A stretch of 64,000 nt of DNA from Azospirillum tabaci (GTDB lineage: Bacteria > Pseudomonadota > Alphaproteobacteria > Azospirillales > Azospirillaceae). Location of the stretch: contig NZ_JACCJY010000030.1 in assembly GCF_014596085.1 (NCBI RefSeq), positions 1-64,000 of the forward strand, given 5' to 3'. This document shows positions 26,653 to 35,149 of the stretch, piece after piece. Each line of letters starts with the position of its first letter. The stretch's first letter is position 1. The position numbers and the translations under genes are program-made. The notes beneath the pieces were generated by a model. It ran no database searches, was not told the origin of the DNA, and saw only the letters and a list, made by a program, of their open reading frames with translations.

Positions 26653-27633
26653 ATGTCGTTAACCGGAGGAGCGGCCCGGATCGGCGCGTTAGCGCTGCTG
26701 GGCCTTGCCGTCGCCCAGCCCGCGCAGGCGGACACGATCTATGTGTCGAACGAGAAGAGCAACACCGTCTCGGTGGTGGACGGTGGCAAGCTGCAGGTGA
26801 TCGCCACGATCAAGGTCGGCCGCCGGCCGCGCGGAATCACCTTCAACGAGGACATGACGCAGATCTTCGTCTGCGTCGGCGACGACAACCGGATCGACGT
26901 CATCGACGTGGCGACCCAGAAGGTGGTCGACCGGCTGCCCTCCGGCCCCGATCCTGAGCTGTTCGTCCTGGACCCGCAGGGGCACCGGCTCTACGTCGCC
27001 AACGAGGACGACAACATGGTCTCGGTGGTGGACATCGCGAGCAAGAAGATCATCGGCGAGATCCAGGTGGGGGTGGAGCCGGAGGGCATGGGCGTCAGCC
27101 CGGACGGCAAGATCCTGGTGAACACGTCCGAGACGACGAACATGGCGCATTTCATCGACACGGAGTCGCACAAGATCATCGACAACGTGCTGGTCGACGC
27201 GCGCCCGCGCGTCGCGCAGTTCACGGGGGACGGGCGGTTCGTCTGGGTGTCGTCGGAAGTCGGCGGCACGGTCAGCGTCATCGATGTGTCGTCGCGCAAG
27301 CTCGTCCACAAGATCAGTTTCGCGGTCCAAGGCGTCCCGCGCGAATCCATCCAGCCGGTCGGCATCCAGTTGACCAGCGACGGGCAGCGCGCCTTCGTCG
27401 CCCTCGGCCCGGCCAATCGGGTCGCCGAGATCGACGCCAAGACCTACGAGGTGAAACGCTACCACCTCGTCGGCCAGCGCGTCTGGAATCTGGCGCTGTC
27501 GCCGGACGAGAAGCGCCTCTACACGACGAACGGCGTCAGCAACGACATGTCGGTGATGGATCTGGAGCGCGGCCGGGTCGTGAAGTCGATCTCGGTCGGC
27601 GGCGCGCCCTGGGGCGTTATCGTCAAACCGTGA
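26653..27633 (+). CDS. PQQ-associated YVTN-type beta-propeller protein
   Basis: 326 residues with a signal peptide ending AQA-D. Seven-bladed propeller repeats contain the YVSNEKSNTVSVVD, YVANEDDNMVSVVD and YTTNGVSNDMSVMD motifs. This family accompanies PQQ-dependent alcohol catabolism. It may scaffold or sense in the periplasm; no catalytic site is recognisable. GGAGG ahead of ATG 26653 makes that start better than the in-frame ATG at 26638. Confidence 0.88.
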   Translation: MSLTGGAARIGALALLGLAVAQPAQADTIYVSNEKSNTVSVVDGGKLQVIATIKVGRRPRGITFNEDMTQIFVCVGDDNRIDVIDVATQKVVDRLPSGPDPELFVLDPQGHRLYVANEDDNMVSVVDIASKKIIGEIQVGVEPEGMGVSPDGKILVNTSETTNMAHFIDTESHKIIDNVLVDARPRVAQFTGDGRFVWVSSEVGGTVSVIDVSSRKLVHKISFAVQGVPRESIQPVGIQLTSDGQRAFVALGPANRVAEIDAKTYEVKRYHLVGQRVWNLALSPDEKRLYTTNGVSNDMSVMDLERGRVVKSISVGGAPWGVIVKP

Positions 27634-27642
27634 TGGGCAAGC

Positions 27643-27781
27643 TCCCCTCTCCCGCCCCGGGAGAGGGTGGCCGCGAAGCGGCCGGGTGAGGGTCCTGGCA
27701 AGGATCAGTGCCTTGATCCTCGTCCGACCCTCACCCTCCCGCCTTCGGCGGGTCCCTCCCTCTCCCCAGAGGGGAGAGGGT
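27643..27781. repeat. Intergenic palindromic repeat, copy A
   Basis: About 140 bp. It opens with a CCCTCTCCCGCCCCGGGAG hairpin, contains GGGTGAGGGT facing ACCCTCACCC, and closes with a CCCTCTCCCC/GGGGAGAGGG hairpin, so the whole unit can fold on itself. It separates the beta-propeller and ABC ATPase genes. Related copies lie at 46613, 53901 and 57813. Confidence 0.9.
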
Positions 27782-27815
27782 TTGAACAGCGGCAGTGATG
27801 GGCGATGGAGACGAC

Positions 27816-28610
27816 ATGGATTGCTTCGAAACGGCGCCTCCCGAGCCGCGTGCCGTTCCCGGTGACGCCGCGGCGGCCCCGGTCCTGGTGGTCGAGGGGC
27901 TGAGCCACAGCTTCGGGGCGCGGGCGGCGCTCGACGGTGTGTCGTTCGGCGTTCCCGCGGGACGGTTCACCGTGTTGCTGGGGCTCAACGGTGCCGGCAA
28001 GACAACGCTCTTCTCGCTGATCACGCGGATCTACAACACCCGCCGGGGGAGCATCCGGGTCTTCGGCTTCGACATGCGCCGGCACCCGGCCCAGGCGCTG
28101 GCGCGCATCGGCGTGGTGTTTCAGCAGCCGACGCTCGACCCGGACCTGACCGTCATCCAGAACCTGCGCTACCACGGCGGGCTCCATGGCTTGGCGTCCG
28201 CCGACATCGAGGCGCGGGCGGGCGAGGAACTGGCCCGCATCGGCTTGGCCGAACGTGCGGACGAGCGTGTGCGCACCCTGTCCGGCGGACAGCGGCGGCG
28301 GGTGGAGATCGCCCGCGCGCTGCTTCACCGCCCGAGCCTGCTGCTGCTGGACGAACCGACCGTCGGGCTCGACATCGAGCTGCGCCGGCAGGTGCTCGAC
28401 CATGTGCACGACCTCTGCCGGGAGCGAGGGCTGGCCGTGCTCTGGGCGACCCACCTGATCGACGAGGCACGCGACGGCGACGGAGTCGTGGTGCTGCACC
28501 GCGGGCGCGTGCTGGCGTCCGGGCTGGTGGACGAGGTGCGCGCCGCCACCGGTACCGCGACTTTGGGTGATGCCTTCGCCCGCCTGACGGCGAAGGGGGT
28601 GGTGGAATGA
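27816..28610 (+). CDS. ABC transporter ATPase of the PQQ alcohol dehydrogenase system
   Basis: 264 residues. Walker A GLNGAGKTT (56-64), Q-loop near Gln103, signature LSGGQR (155-160), Walker B LLLLDEP (175-181) and H-loop His213 are all present, so it is an active ATPase. It resembles ATPases of ABC-2 type exporters. Its partner permease overlaps its stop by ATGA. GGAG five bases before ATG 27816 favours this start over ATG 27798. Confidence 0.92.
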   Translation: MDCFETAPPEPRAVPGDAAAAPVLVVEGLSHSFGARAALDGVSFGVPAGRFTVLLGLNGAGKTTLFSLITRIYNTRRGSIRVFGFDMRRHPAQALARIGVVFQQPTLDPDLTVIQNLRYHGGLHGLASADIEARAGEELARIGLAERADERVRTLSGGQRRRVEIARALLHRPSLLLLDEPTVGLDIELRRQVLDHVHDLCRERGLAVLWATHLIDEARDGDGVVVLHRGRVLASGLVDEVRAATGTATLGDAFARLTAKGVVE

Positions 28611-29422
28611 ACGCGACGCTCTATTGGCGCTGCCTGCGTGCGGTCATCGTCCGTGAAGGGTTGCGCTTCGTGCACCAGCGCGAGCGGTTCTTCGCCGCGC
28701 TGGTGCGGCCGCTGGTCTGGCTGGTCATCTTCGCGGTGGGCTTCCGCGCGGTGCTCGGCCTGTCGATCATCCCGCCCTACGAGACCTACATCCTCTACGA
28801 GGATTACGTGACGCCGGGGCTGGTGGGCATGATCCAGCTCTTCAACGGGATGCAGAGTTCGCTGTCCATGGTCTACGACCGGGAGATGGGCAGCATGAAG
28901 ACCTTGTTGGTCAGCCCGCTGCCGCGTTGGTACCTGCTGGTCTGCAAGCTGCTGGCCGGCGTGCTGGTGTCCATCGCCCAGGTCTATGTGTTCTTCGCCA
29001 TCGCCTGGTTCTGGGGCGTCCAGCCGCCGGAACTCGGCTATCTCGCCGTGCTGCCGGCGCTGGTGCTGAGTGGCCTGATGCTGGGCGCGCTCGGCCTTCT
29101 GCTGTCCTCCTTCATCCGGCAGCTGGAGAACTTCGCGGGCGTGATGAATTTCGTCATCTTCCCGATGTTCTTCGCCTCCTCCGCGCTCTATCCGCTGTGG
29201 CGCATCCGCGAGGGCAGCCCGACGCTCGCCTGGATCGCCGGGGTCAACCCTTTCACGCAGGCGGTCGAACTGATCCGCTTCGCGCTGTATCTGCAATTCA
29301 ACGGCACGGCGTTCCTCGCCGTCACCGCCGGCCTTGCGCTGTTCCTGGGGGCGGCGATCCTCGCCTACGATCCCGGTCGGGGCTTCTGGGCCCGCCGCGG
29401 CGGGCCTGCGGAACAGGCATGA
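28607..29422 (+). CDS. ABC-2 type permease of the PQQ alcohol dehydrogenase system (PedC-like)
   Basis: 271 residues with about six membrane segments and an ABC-2 type fold (FVHQRERFFAALVRPLVWL, GMIQLFNGMQSSLSMVYDREMG). It forms an exporter-type ABC transporter with the ATPase before it. The system is widely linked with PQQ alcohol dehydrogenases; the transported substrate is unknown. Confidence 0.9.
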   Translation: MNATLYWRCLRAVIVREGLRFVHQRERFFAALVRPLVWLVIFAVGFRAVLGLSIIPPYETYILYEDYVTPGLVGMIQLFNGMQSSLSMVYDREMGSMKTLLVSPLPRWYLLVCKLLAGVLVSIAQVYVFFAIAWFWGVQPPELGYLAVLPALVLSGLMLGALGLLLSSFIRQLENFAGVMNFVIFPMFFASSALYPLWRIREGSPTLAWIAGVNPFTQAVELIRFALYLQFNGTAFLAVTAGLALFLGAAILAYDPGRGFWARRGGPAEQA

Positions 29423-29516
29423 CGGGACAGGCGGAACCGCCCCCGGCGACCTCCGGTTGATGGAGCAGACGACCGTCCGGTCATCCTGCCGGGCGGGCTC
29501 GGGTGGAGGAAACGTC

Positions 29517-29699
29517 ATGACCGGAAAATCCGACAAGACCCAGGACCAGCCGCGCGGCGAGAAGAGCGTCCTCGGCAGCAAGCAGGATTTCAAGAAGGAC
29601 GAACCGCAGGACGCCGGCCGGGACGAGCGGGCGAAGGAGGACATCGGCCGCATGGGCGAAGCGTCCCGCCAGAACCGGAGCACGAAGGACGTGGGTTAG
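29517..29699 (+). CDS. Small highly charged hydrophilic protein
   Basis: 60 residues rich in Lys, Asp, Glu, Arg and Gln, with no signal peptide, membrane segment or Cys. GGTGGAGGAAACGTC before the ATG is an excellent ribosome-binding site, which supports a real gene. Disorder is likely. Function unknown; composition resembles small stress-type proteins, which is only an impression. Confidence 0.7.
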   Translation: MTGKSDKTQDQPRGEKSVLGSKQDFKKDEPQDAGRDERAKEDIGRMGEASRQNRSTKDVG

Positions 29700-29738
29700 G
29701 AGCGCCAGATCTTCCAACATCATGCGGAGGAGAGGTCC

Positions 29739-30140
29739 ATGAAACATCGACACATCCTGGCCGGTGCATCGGCGCTGGCGCTTGCCGCGCTCGTGGCGGC
29801 GGTCCCGGCGTCGGCGCAATCCACGGGCGGCGCGACGCCGCAGGGCTCCGGAGCCCAAACCAGCCCATCGACCGGCGCGCTGCCGGACAACTCCCTGGCC
29901 GGGCAACGGCAGGGCACCGTCGGCGGCGGGGTCACCCAAGGCGGCGGACAGAGCGGCACGTCCGGCTCCACGACGCCCGATTCTTCGGCGTCCGGTGCGT
30001 CCGGCGGTTCCACCAGCGGCACGGGGGCGCTGCCGGACAACTCGCTGGCGGGACAGCGGCAGGGCACCATCGGCGGCGGCTCGGTGACGCAGGGCGGCAA
30101 CAGCGCGTCCGAACCGCCGAAGCAGGGCACCGGGCAGTAG
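29739..30140 (+). CDS. Secreted low-complexity protein with a duplicated motif
   Basis: 133 residues: signal peptide to about residue 26 (ASA-QS), then Gly/Ser/Thr/Gln-rich sequence. The motif GALPDNSLAGQRQGT(V/I)GGG occurs twice, near residues 46 and 96. No cysteine and no known domain. GGAGGAGAGG lies before the ATG. Periplasmic or surface disorder is expected; function unknown. Confidence 0.75.
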   Translation: MKHRHILAGASALALAALVAAVPASAQSTGGATPQGSGAQTSPSTGALPDNSLAGQRQGTVGGGVTQGGGQSGTSGSTTPDSSASGASGGSTSGTGALPDNSLAGQRQGTIGGGSVTQGGNSASEPPKQGTGQ

Positions 30141-30152
30141 CGGCCCGTAAGG

Positions 30153-30857
30153 TCAACCGCTGACGGGTTGTCTCGGGACGGCGTCGCGGACCATGGCCAG
30201 CGCGGCCGGGTCCAGCGCGCCGCCCCGGTCTCCGTGGGCGCACAAGGCCGTGCGAAAGCCCAGATAATCGGGCCTGAGCGGCAAAAGCACCGGGATGTCC
30301 TCCCGCCTCAGCGAACCGGCGAGGCCGGTGAGCAGGCCGAGACCGCGCGCCTGCGCCAGGAAGCGCGCCAACTCGTTGTTCGTCTTGTGTCGCAGCAACC
30401 CGCCCGAGCCCTTCCCGGCGGTGTCGAGCATGGCTCCGGCGAAGCCGGCTTGTGCAAGATCGGGGAGCAGACCGCCGGCGTCGGTCCAGAGATCGGCGAA
30501 CAGCACGGCGACGATGCGAGCGCCACGCCGCGCTTCCGGCGCCAGTGCCGCCACGCAGCCCGCTGGATCGCCGGACGGAAACAGGCCGATCTTCACGTAA
30601 TCGATCCCGTAGGCCCAGGTTTCGGCCACGCGGCCCGTCACCGCCGCCGGCTCCATCGGCAGATCGCCCACGGTGGCGCTCAGCGGCGCGCGGATGGACC
30701 ATCGGCGAACCGTCTCCATGGCGCGGGCGATGCCGTCCAGCGGCCATGCGCCAAGCGCACCGGCCTTGGGATCCTTCAAATCCAGGATGTCCGCGCCGCC
30801 CCGCGCGGCGAGCGCGAGTTCTTCCAGCGAGGCGACGCTGGCCAGCAGCCGGGTCAT
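30153..30857 (-). CDS. mfnB: (5-formylfuran-3-yl)methyl phosphate synthase MfnB
   Basis: 234 residues, TIM barrel. MfnB makes the furan ring of methanofuran from two glyceraldehyde 3-phosphate molecules. Signatures are LLASVASLEELALAARGGAD, ILDLKDPKAGALGA, AYGIDYVKIGLFPSGD, MLDTAGKGSGGLL and PDYLGFRTALCAHGDR, which include the conserved lysines. It is the last gene of the minus-strand cofactor operon and overlaps the DUF447 gene by ATGA. Confidence 0.93.
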   Translation of the reverse strand: MTRLLASVASLEELALAARGGADILDLKDPKAGALGAWPLDGIARAMETVRRWSIRAPLSATVGDLPMEPAAVTGRVAETWAYGIDYVKIGLFPSGDPAGCVAALAPEARRGARIVAVLFADLWTDAGGLLPDLAQAGFAGAMLDTAGKGSGGLLRHKTNNELARFLAQARGLGLLTGLAGSLRREDIPVLLPLRPDYLGFRTALCAHGDRGGALDPAALAMVRDAVPRQPVSG

Positions 30858-31432
30858 GGCGCGGCTTCTCCGCCGGCCCGGTGTTCGGCGATGCGGTCGA
30901 GCAGCCAGCCCCACGCTTCCAACTCCACCGGGCCGGCGGTTTTGCCGATGGCGATGGACAGATAGTCGATTTCGCGGTCGATCTTCTCGCGCGGCAGGAG
31001 ATGCAGGCGGCTGACCAGGATGGCCCCCTCCACCACCGCGCCCTGCGCGCGGTTGAAGCCGCGGAAGGGGCGGTGGGTGACGAGGTGCACCGGGCGGCAC
31101 TGCAGGCGGGGGCGCACGCCGTCGTCCTCCACCGCGGCCACCTCCACCTCCTCATGCGCCAGCGCCCCGGCCAGCGCCACGCCGCGGACGCGCTCCGCCG
31201 GGACGGTCGGCCAGTCGCGCCGCCGTCCCGTCACGCAGCCGGCGAACACCCGGACGTCGTCGGTGAAGTTCACCACCGCGCAGCGCGTGGCGAGCAGGTT
31301 GTCGAGCGTGCGCGACGGGCGGAAGGGGGCCAGGACATAGCCGGTTTCCGTCACCGTGGCGCCCATGGGGGCGACATGGACGTTGCCCGCCGCGTCACAG
31401 CTCGTGATGATGGTTTCGCGGATGAAGGTCAC
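30854..31432 (-). CDS. DUF447-type protein of the methylotroph cofactor operon
   Basis: 192 residues from a GTG start that overlaps the DHPS-like stop (GTGA). FIRETIITSCDAAGNVHVAPMGAT, LAPFRPSRTLDNLLATR (parts) suggest a flavin-reductase-like split barrel. The family is shared by methanogens and methylotrophs and always linked to H4MPT or methanofuran genes. Reaction unknown. Confidence 0.82.
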   Translation of the reverse strand: MTFIRETIITSCDAAGNVHVAPMGATVTETGYVLAPFRPSRTLDNLLATRCAVVNFTDDVRVFAGCVTGRRRDWPTVPAERVRGVALAGALAHEEVEVAAVEDDGVRPRLQCRPVHLVTHRPFRGFNRAQGAVVEGAILVSRLHLLPREKIDREIDYLSIAIGKTAGPVELEAWGWLLDRIAEHRAGGEAAP

Positions 31433-32796
31433 GTCTCGCGCCCTCCGGCACCGTCCGGCGCGTCCACCGCCACACCCCATCGCAGTTCGTTGTCCTGGCT
31501 GTAGCGCTTGCCGAGCTGCCAGGCGATCTGCGCGCGCGCCAGTTCCGCCCCCAGATAGAAGGCGTGCCCCGGATCGGTGCGGGCGTCGATGTGTGGGAAC
31601 AGGGCAAAGGGATCACCCGCCACATGGTGCCCATCGCGGTTGTAGAGATGGACTCCCCGCTCCGTCACCTCGATCCGGTAGTTCGGATCGCGGATGCGGG
31701 AGGCAAGCTCGGCCACCTGCTCCGGCGTGCTGACGAAGGGCTTGCGGTCGCGCAGACAGAGCAGGGCGTCGCCGAAGTTGCGGGGCAGGGCGCCGGCCTC
31801 CGCGGCGGCGAAGAACTGGCGCCGCGCCGCGTCGAACTCGCGGATGGTGCGGCGGCAATGGGGGCTGACCTGGACCGTCAGGATGTGGTCGATGCGCAGT
31901 TCGGAGACGATCCCCATCAGCAGAGCGGTCATCCCCGGCGTGTCAGCGTCGGTCAGTTCGGTGACGTTGCCGACTCCCATCAGGATCTCCAGGTCGGGAT
32001 GGCGCGCCCGGACCTCGCGGTAGCGGAGCAGGGAGTCGGTGAAGCCGTGATGGATCGGCTCCAGGATCGGGTCGGCGATGCAGCGCCGACCCTCGCCGCG
32101 GATGGCATGCAGCGCGCGGTCGAGCGACGGGAGATCGCTCGGCGTGGTGGGGATGACGATCGGCACCGCGTCGGTCTCGCGGGCGACCCAGGCGGTGTCC
32201 TCGGTCAGGCTGAGCAGGTAGGAAGCCCCCGCCGCGGCACCGCGCAACAGCTCCTTGGGGTTGAGGGAATCGACACTGACCGTGTGACCGGCCTCGCGCA
32301 GCGCCGTCACCGCCTCCTCCAGATGGGGAAAGGGGTGGTCGGGCAATCCGCCGAGGTCGATCACGTCGGCCCCGTCCGCCGTGAAGCGGGCGGCGCGTTC
32401 CAGGATGGCCGGCACGCCGAGCAGCGGCGCCTCGACGATCTCGGCGAAGATCGTGGTGCGGTAGCGGCTGAGATCGAGCGGGACGGCCTGACGCCGGAAA
32501 TGCTGGGGCAGGTCCTCCAACTCGTCGGGGCCGCGTTCGAAGGGCACGCCGAAATGAGCAGACAGCCGTTCGAGGTCGCCGCGGAACCGCCCCGGCAACA
32601 GAACGAGGTCGGCCCCCTCGGTCGAGGCGAGGCGGCGCAGCACGATCTCCGTCGTCGCCAACGCCGCGACCTTGATGCCGAGATTGACCACGGTGGTCCG
32701 GAATTCCAGCGGCTCCAGCGCGGCGAGCACATGGCGCAGGCGCGGTTCGGCCAGCGCGCCGGTCAGGAACAGGACGTGCTTGGGGTGCTCAGCCAT
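31429..32796 (-). CDS. Archaeal-type dihydropteroate synthase-like protein
   Basis: 455 residues. The N-terminal 130 residues form a domain of unknown role; the rest is a pterin-binding TIM barrel (GADVIDLGGLPDHPFPHL, VSVDSLNPKELLRGAAAGA, LMGVGNVTELTDADTPG). It likely couples the pterin diphosphate to the beta-RFAP-derived arylamine in H4MPT synthesis, as proposed for archaeal homologues. It overlaps the MfnE-like gene by 8 bases. In-frame ATGs at 32811 and 32841 lie in a short tandem repeat, so the start is not certain. Confidence 0.88.
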   Translation of the reverse strand: MAEHPKHVLFLTGALAEPRLRHVLAALEPLEFRTTVVNLGIKVAALATTEIVLRRLASTEGADLVLLPGRFRGDLERLSAHFGVPFERGPDELEDLPQHFRRQAVPLDLSRYRTTIFAEIVEAPLLGVPAILERAARFTADGADVIDLGGLPDHPFPHLEEAVTALREAGHTVSVDSLNPKELLRGAAAGASYLLSLTEDTAWVARETDAVPIVIPTTPSDLPSLDRALHAIRGEGRRCIADPILEPIHHGFTDSLLRYREVRARHPDLEILMGVGNVTELTDADTPGMTALLMGIVSELRIDHILTVQVSPHCRRTIREFDAARRQFFAAAEAGALPRNFGDALLCLRDRKPFVSTPEQVAELASRIRDPNYRIEVTERGVHLYNRDGHHVAGDPFALFPHIDARTDPGHAFYLGAELARAQIAWQLGKRYSQDNELRWGVAVDAPDGAGGRET

Positions 32797-33460
32797 CGGC
32801 GTTCTGGCCATCGGCGCCCTGGCCGTCGGCGTCCCGGTCATCGGCAGCCAGGGCCAGCCGGGTGCCGCACGGGTTGCCTTGGTCCAGCGCCTTGGCGAAG
32901 CGCCGGTGATCGTCGCGCGATACGCACCAGACGGCCCCGCCGTAGCGCGCCATGCGGTCCGGCAAGGCCGGGTCGACGACACCCTCCGTGACGAGGTGAC
33001 CCACGGGAGCGGCGGCGTCCGGCAAAGGGACGGACTTGACGAGGACCGCGCAGGCGGCACCGAGCGCGCCGGCCAGCCAGACCGCCAGACTGTCGGACGT
33101 GACGTCCCAGCTTTCGGCCACATCGGCGTTGTCCGCCAGGGGAAGGGGCATCCAGACGGTCGGGCTTGGCCGGCCGCGCAGATCGGCGAGGCTGCGGGCG
33201 GGTGCGAGCCGCGGTTCCAGGTCCGCCAGGGCGGTTCCGTATTGCTCCATGGCGAGCAGGGCCATGCGGTGCGCGGCGCGGTCGCCGAAGCCGAGCGCCG
33301 GCTGGGCATCGCGCACGGCGTCGGCGAAGGGGCCGCCGCCGGGAACGATCACGACCCGCAGACGCCGTGCCGCGGCCAGGATCTCCAGCCAGCTTCGCAA
33401 CTCGGGGGCATGCCACAGGCTGCCGCCCAGCTTCACCACCCACAGCGGCGCGCTGCTCAT
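32789..33460 (-). CDS. mfnE: MfnE-like amino-acid-kinase-fold furan phosphate kinase
   Basis: 223 residues. The amino acid kinase fold is visible in WVVKLGGSLWHAPEL, VVIVPGGGPFADAVRDAQ, AVLVKSVPLPD and GVVDPALPDRM. From memory, the archaeal homologue phosphorylates aminomethyl-furanmethanol phosphate to the diphosphate for methanofuran synthesis. The last 15 residues are low-complexity (DADGQGADGQ) and are encoded by a tandem repeat at 32794-32845 that also runs into the start of the next gene. Confidence 0.82.
   Translation of the reverse strand: MSSAPLWVVKLGGSLWHAPELRSWLEILAAARRLRVVIVPGGGPFADAVRDAQPALGFGDRAAHRMALLAMEQYGTALADLEPRLAPARSLADLRGRPSPTVWMPLPLADNADVAESWDVTSDSLAVWLAGALGAACAVLVKSVPLPDAAAPVGHLVTEGVVDPALPDRMARYGGAVWCVSRDDHRRFAKALDQGNPCGTRLALAADDRDADGQGADGQNADG
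32794..32845. repeat. 15-bp imperfect tandem repeat at a gene junction
   Basis: Three and a half copies of a 15-bp unit (CATCGGCGTTCTGGC type). The repeat is read in one frame as the C-terminus of the MfnE-like protein and in the next frame supplies several possible ATG starts for the DHPS-like gene. Confidence 0.75.
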
Positions 33461-33933
33461 GATGCGGCTTGCGCTCCCTCGGGGCGGGAACGTTCGATGA
33501 CCACGCCGACGCCGCCGGACTCCGGAACGACATCCAGCTTCTCCACCTGCACCCGCGCGCGGGTCACCTCCGGATTGGAGAAACACAAAGCGAGAATCCG
33601 GTCGCCCAGCGTCTCGACGAGATTCACATGGGTGCCGTCGCGCAGGGCGCGGATGCCGTCGATCAGGAAGTCGTAGGACAGCACCTCGTCCAGGCTGTCG
33701 GTCATCGGCCGGTCGGGCCAGGGGAGCGTCAGCGAGACGTTGATCCGGACGCGCTGCGTGCGCTCCTTCTCCTGATCCCAGACGCCGATCCTGAACTGGT
33801 CCACATAGTCGCGCAGCGTGATGTCGTAGTACCGGACGCGGCCCGCCGCCGGGCGGTACGGCACATAGGAGAGCAAAGCGTCGTCGGCCAAGCGAATCTC
33901 CTCCCCGTGTCGGCTGTCGTCAGGGCTCGTCAC
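33457..33933 (-). CDS. Dihydroneopterin aldolase-like protein (FolB family)
   Basis: 158 residues from a GTG start overlapping the upstream stop (GTGA). FolB-like features: YYDITLRDYVDQFRIGVWDQEK, INVSLTLPW, TDSLDEVLSYDFLIDGIRAL, HVNLVETLGDRILALC with the catalytic-site Glu. It should cleave dihydroneopterin (or a derivative) to the 6-hydroxymethyl pterin that feeds H4MPT. ATGA overlap with the MfnE-like gene indicates coupling. Confidence 0.87.
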   Translation of the reverse strand: MTSPDDSRHGEEIRLADDALLSYVPYRPAAGRVRYYDITLRDYVDQFRIGVWDQEKERTQRVRINVSLTLPWPDRPMTDSLDEVLSYDFLIDGIRALRDGTHVNLVETLGDRILALCFSNPEVTRARVQVEKLDVVPESGGVGVVIERSRPEGAQAAS

Positions 33934-34445
33934 CGGTCGGACGGCGGTGCGGCCAGAAGACGGTGACGCAGCAGCCATTCGACGCCGCGCCGCCATGACC
34001 GCTCGTTGTCGCCGCGAATGTCCGCGTTTCCGACGGCGATGACCTCGCCGTCTCCGGTCCGGCGCATTATAATCTGCATGTTGAGGATCAGCGTGCTGAT
34101 CTTATGGATGAAACCCGTCACCACGATGTCCGCGCCGGCTCGGCGTCCGAGGTCGAGTTCGCAGCCGTTGCACAGATGCAGTGCCGCCGGCACCTCCGCC
34201 GCGACGGTGCTGTCGCGGATGCCGATCACCTCATAGCCTTCCCCATCCTTCAGCCCATCGCGCAGCAGCGCCGTTACCCGCTCCAACCGTCCGGCGTGGT
34301 CCGGATCGAGGACCTCCCGGCTGGTGTCCAGCAGTTCGAGATCGAAGACCAGAACCTGGACCGGATCCTGTGCCGTTGCCGGGACCGACCATGTCAGCAG
34401 CGCCAGGGACAGGAGCACTGTTGGGGCGAATTCTGTCGGCCTCAT
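33930..34445 (-). CDS. Secreted DUF2380/DUF3280-type protein
   Basis: 171 residues with a signal peptide (SLALLTWSVPATA-QDP). The mature domain VLVFDLELLDTSRE ... LHLCNGCELDLGRRAGADIVVTGFIHKISTLIL fits a periplasmic protein family of unknown function that is often found with quinoprotein methylotrophy genes. Two cysteines (LCNGCE) are close together. ATG 34445 is chosen because it starts the signal peptide. First gene of the minus-strand pterin/methylofuran operon. Confidence 0.75.
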   Translation of the reverse strand: MRPTEFAPTVLLSLALLTWSVPATAQDPVQVLVFDLELLDTSREVLDPDHAGRLERVTALLRDGLKDGEGYEVIGIRDSTVAAEVPAALHLCNGCELDLGRRAGADIVVTGFIHKISTLILNMQIIMRRTGDGEVIAVGNADIRGDNERSWRRGVEWLLRHRLLAAPPSDR

Positions 34446-34494
34446 CCAAATGCGTGAATGGGCAAGGGCGCCCGGTCTTCGGCAAAATCCCATC

Positions 34495-35109
34495 ATGCGT
34501 CACCGCTCCGCTGTCCTTGCCACCGCGTTGCTCACCCTGGCGTCCGTCCCGGCGGGGGCGGCCGGGAGCGATCCGGACTGGCCCTGCGTCCAGATCCTCG
34601 TCCCGGCCCTGTCGGCCGGCCAGATCTGGCCCGGTGACCCCATCGAGGGGAAGGAAGGCGACTGGCGCGACATTCCCGGCACCGAGCCGGTTCTGAAGCA
34701 GATCCTCAACCGCCGGCTCGATCCGGAGCAGGAACAGGCAGCGATCGACCGCTTCGCCGATCAGTTGGAGGCCAACGGGGCGACGACGGACCGCAACGCC
34801 GCCCTCACCGCCCTGTTCGCCGGTGCCTTCGACGCGCTCAACCAGGAACGCAGCCAAGCCATAGCCGCCATCCGGCGCTACGCCCATCAGCAGCGCACCC
34901 TGCTCGACAGCATCGACGCGGCGCTGACCCGCCTCCAGGCGCTTCCCGCCGACTCCCCCGAGGCGGCGGCGCTGAGGGAGGACATCGCGTGGCGGCGGCG
35001 CATCCTCGACGAACGGCGGCGCAACCAGACGGCGCTGTGCGAGCAGCCGGTGCAGCTCGAACAGAAGGCCGGCCGCATCGCCCGGAACATCGCCGCCCGT
35101 TTGGAGTGA
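34495..35109 (+). CDS. Secreted coiled-coil-rich protein of unknown function
   Basis: 204 residues with a signal peptide ending AGA-AGS. The mature protein opens with DPDWPCVQILVPALSAGQIWPGDP and then is strongly helical with likely coiled coil (residues 80-200) and two cysteines. Homologues occur in quinoprotein/methylotrophy regions, but no reaction is known. It is divergent from the DUF2380-type gene with a 49-base shared promoter space and converges on xoxJ. Confidence 0.75.
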   Translation: MRHRSAVLATALLTLASVPAGAAGSDPDWPCVQILVPALSAGQIWPGDPIEGKEGDWRDIPGTEPVLKQILNRRLDPEQEQAAIDRFADQLEANGATTDRNAALTALFAGAFDALNQERSQAIAAIRRYAHQQRTLLDSIDAALTRLQALPADSPEAAALREDIAWRRRILDERRRNQTALCEQPVQLEQKAGRIARNIAARLE

Positions 35110-35149
35110 GGTGGTGCGGACCGAGGCGGACCGAGGCGAACCGTTCCGG

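Noticed and set aside
35110..35149. 10-bp tandem GCGGACCGAG between convergent genes
   Set aside because: Two copies only, with no dyad or termination features; probably chance.
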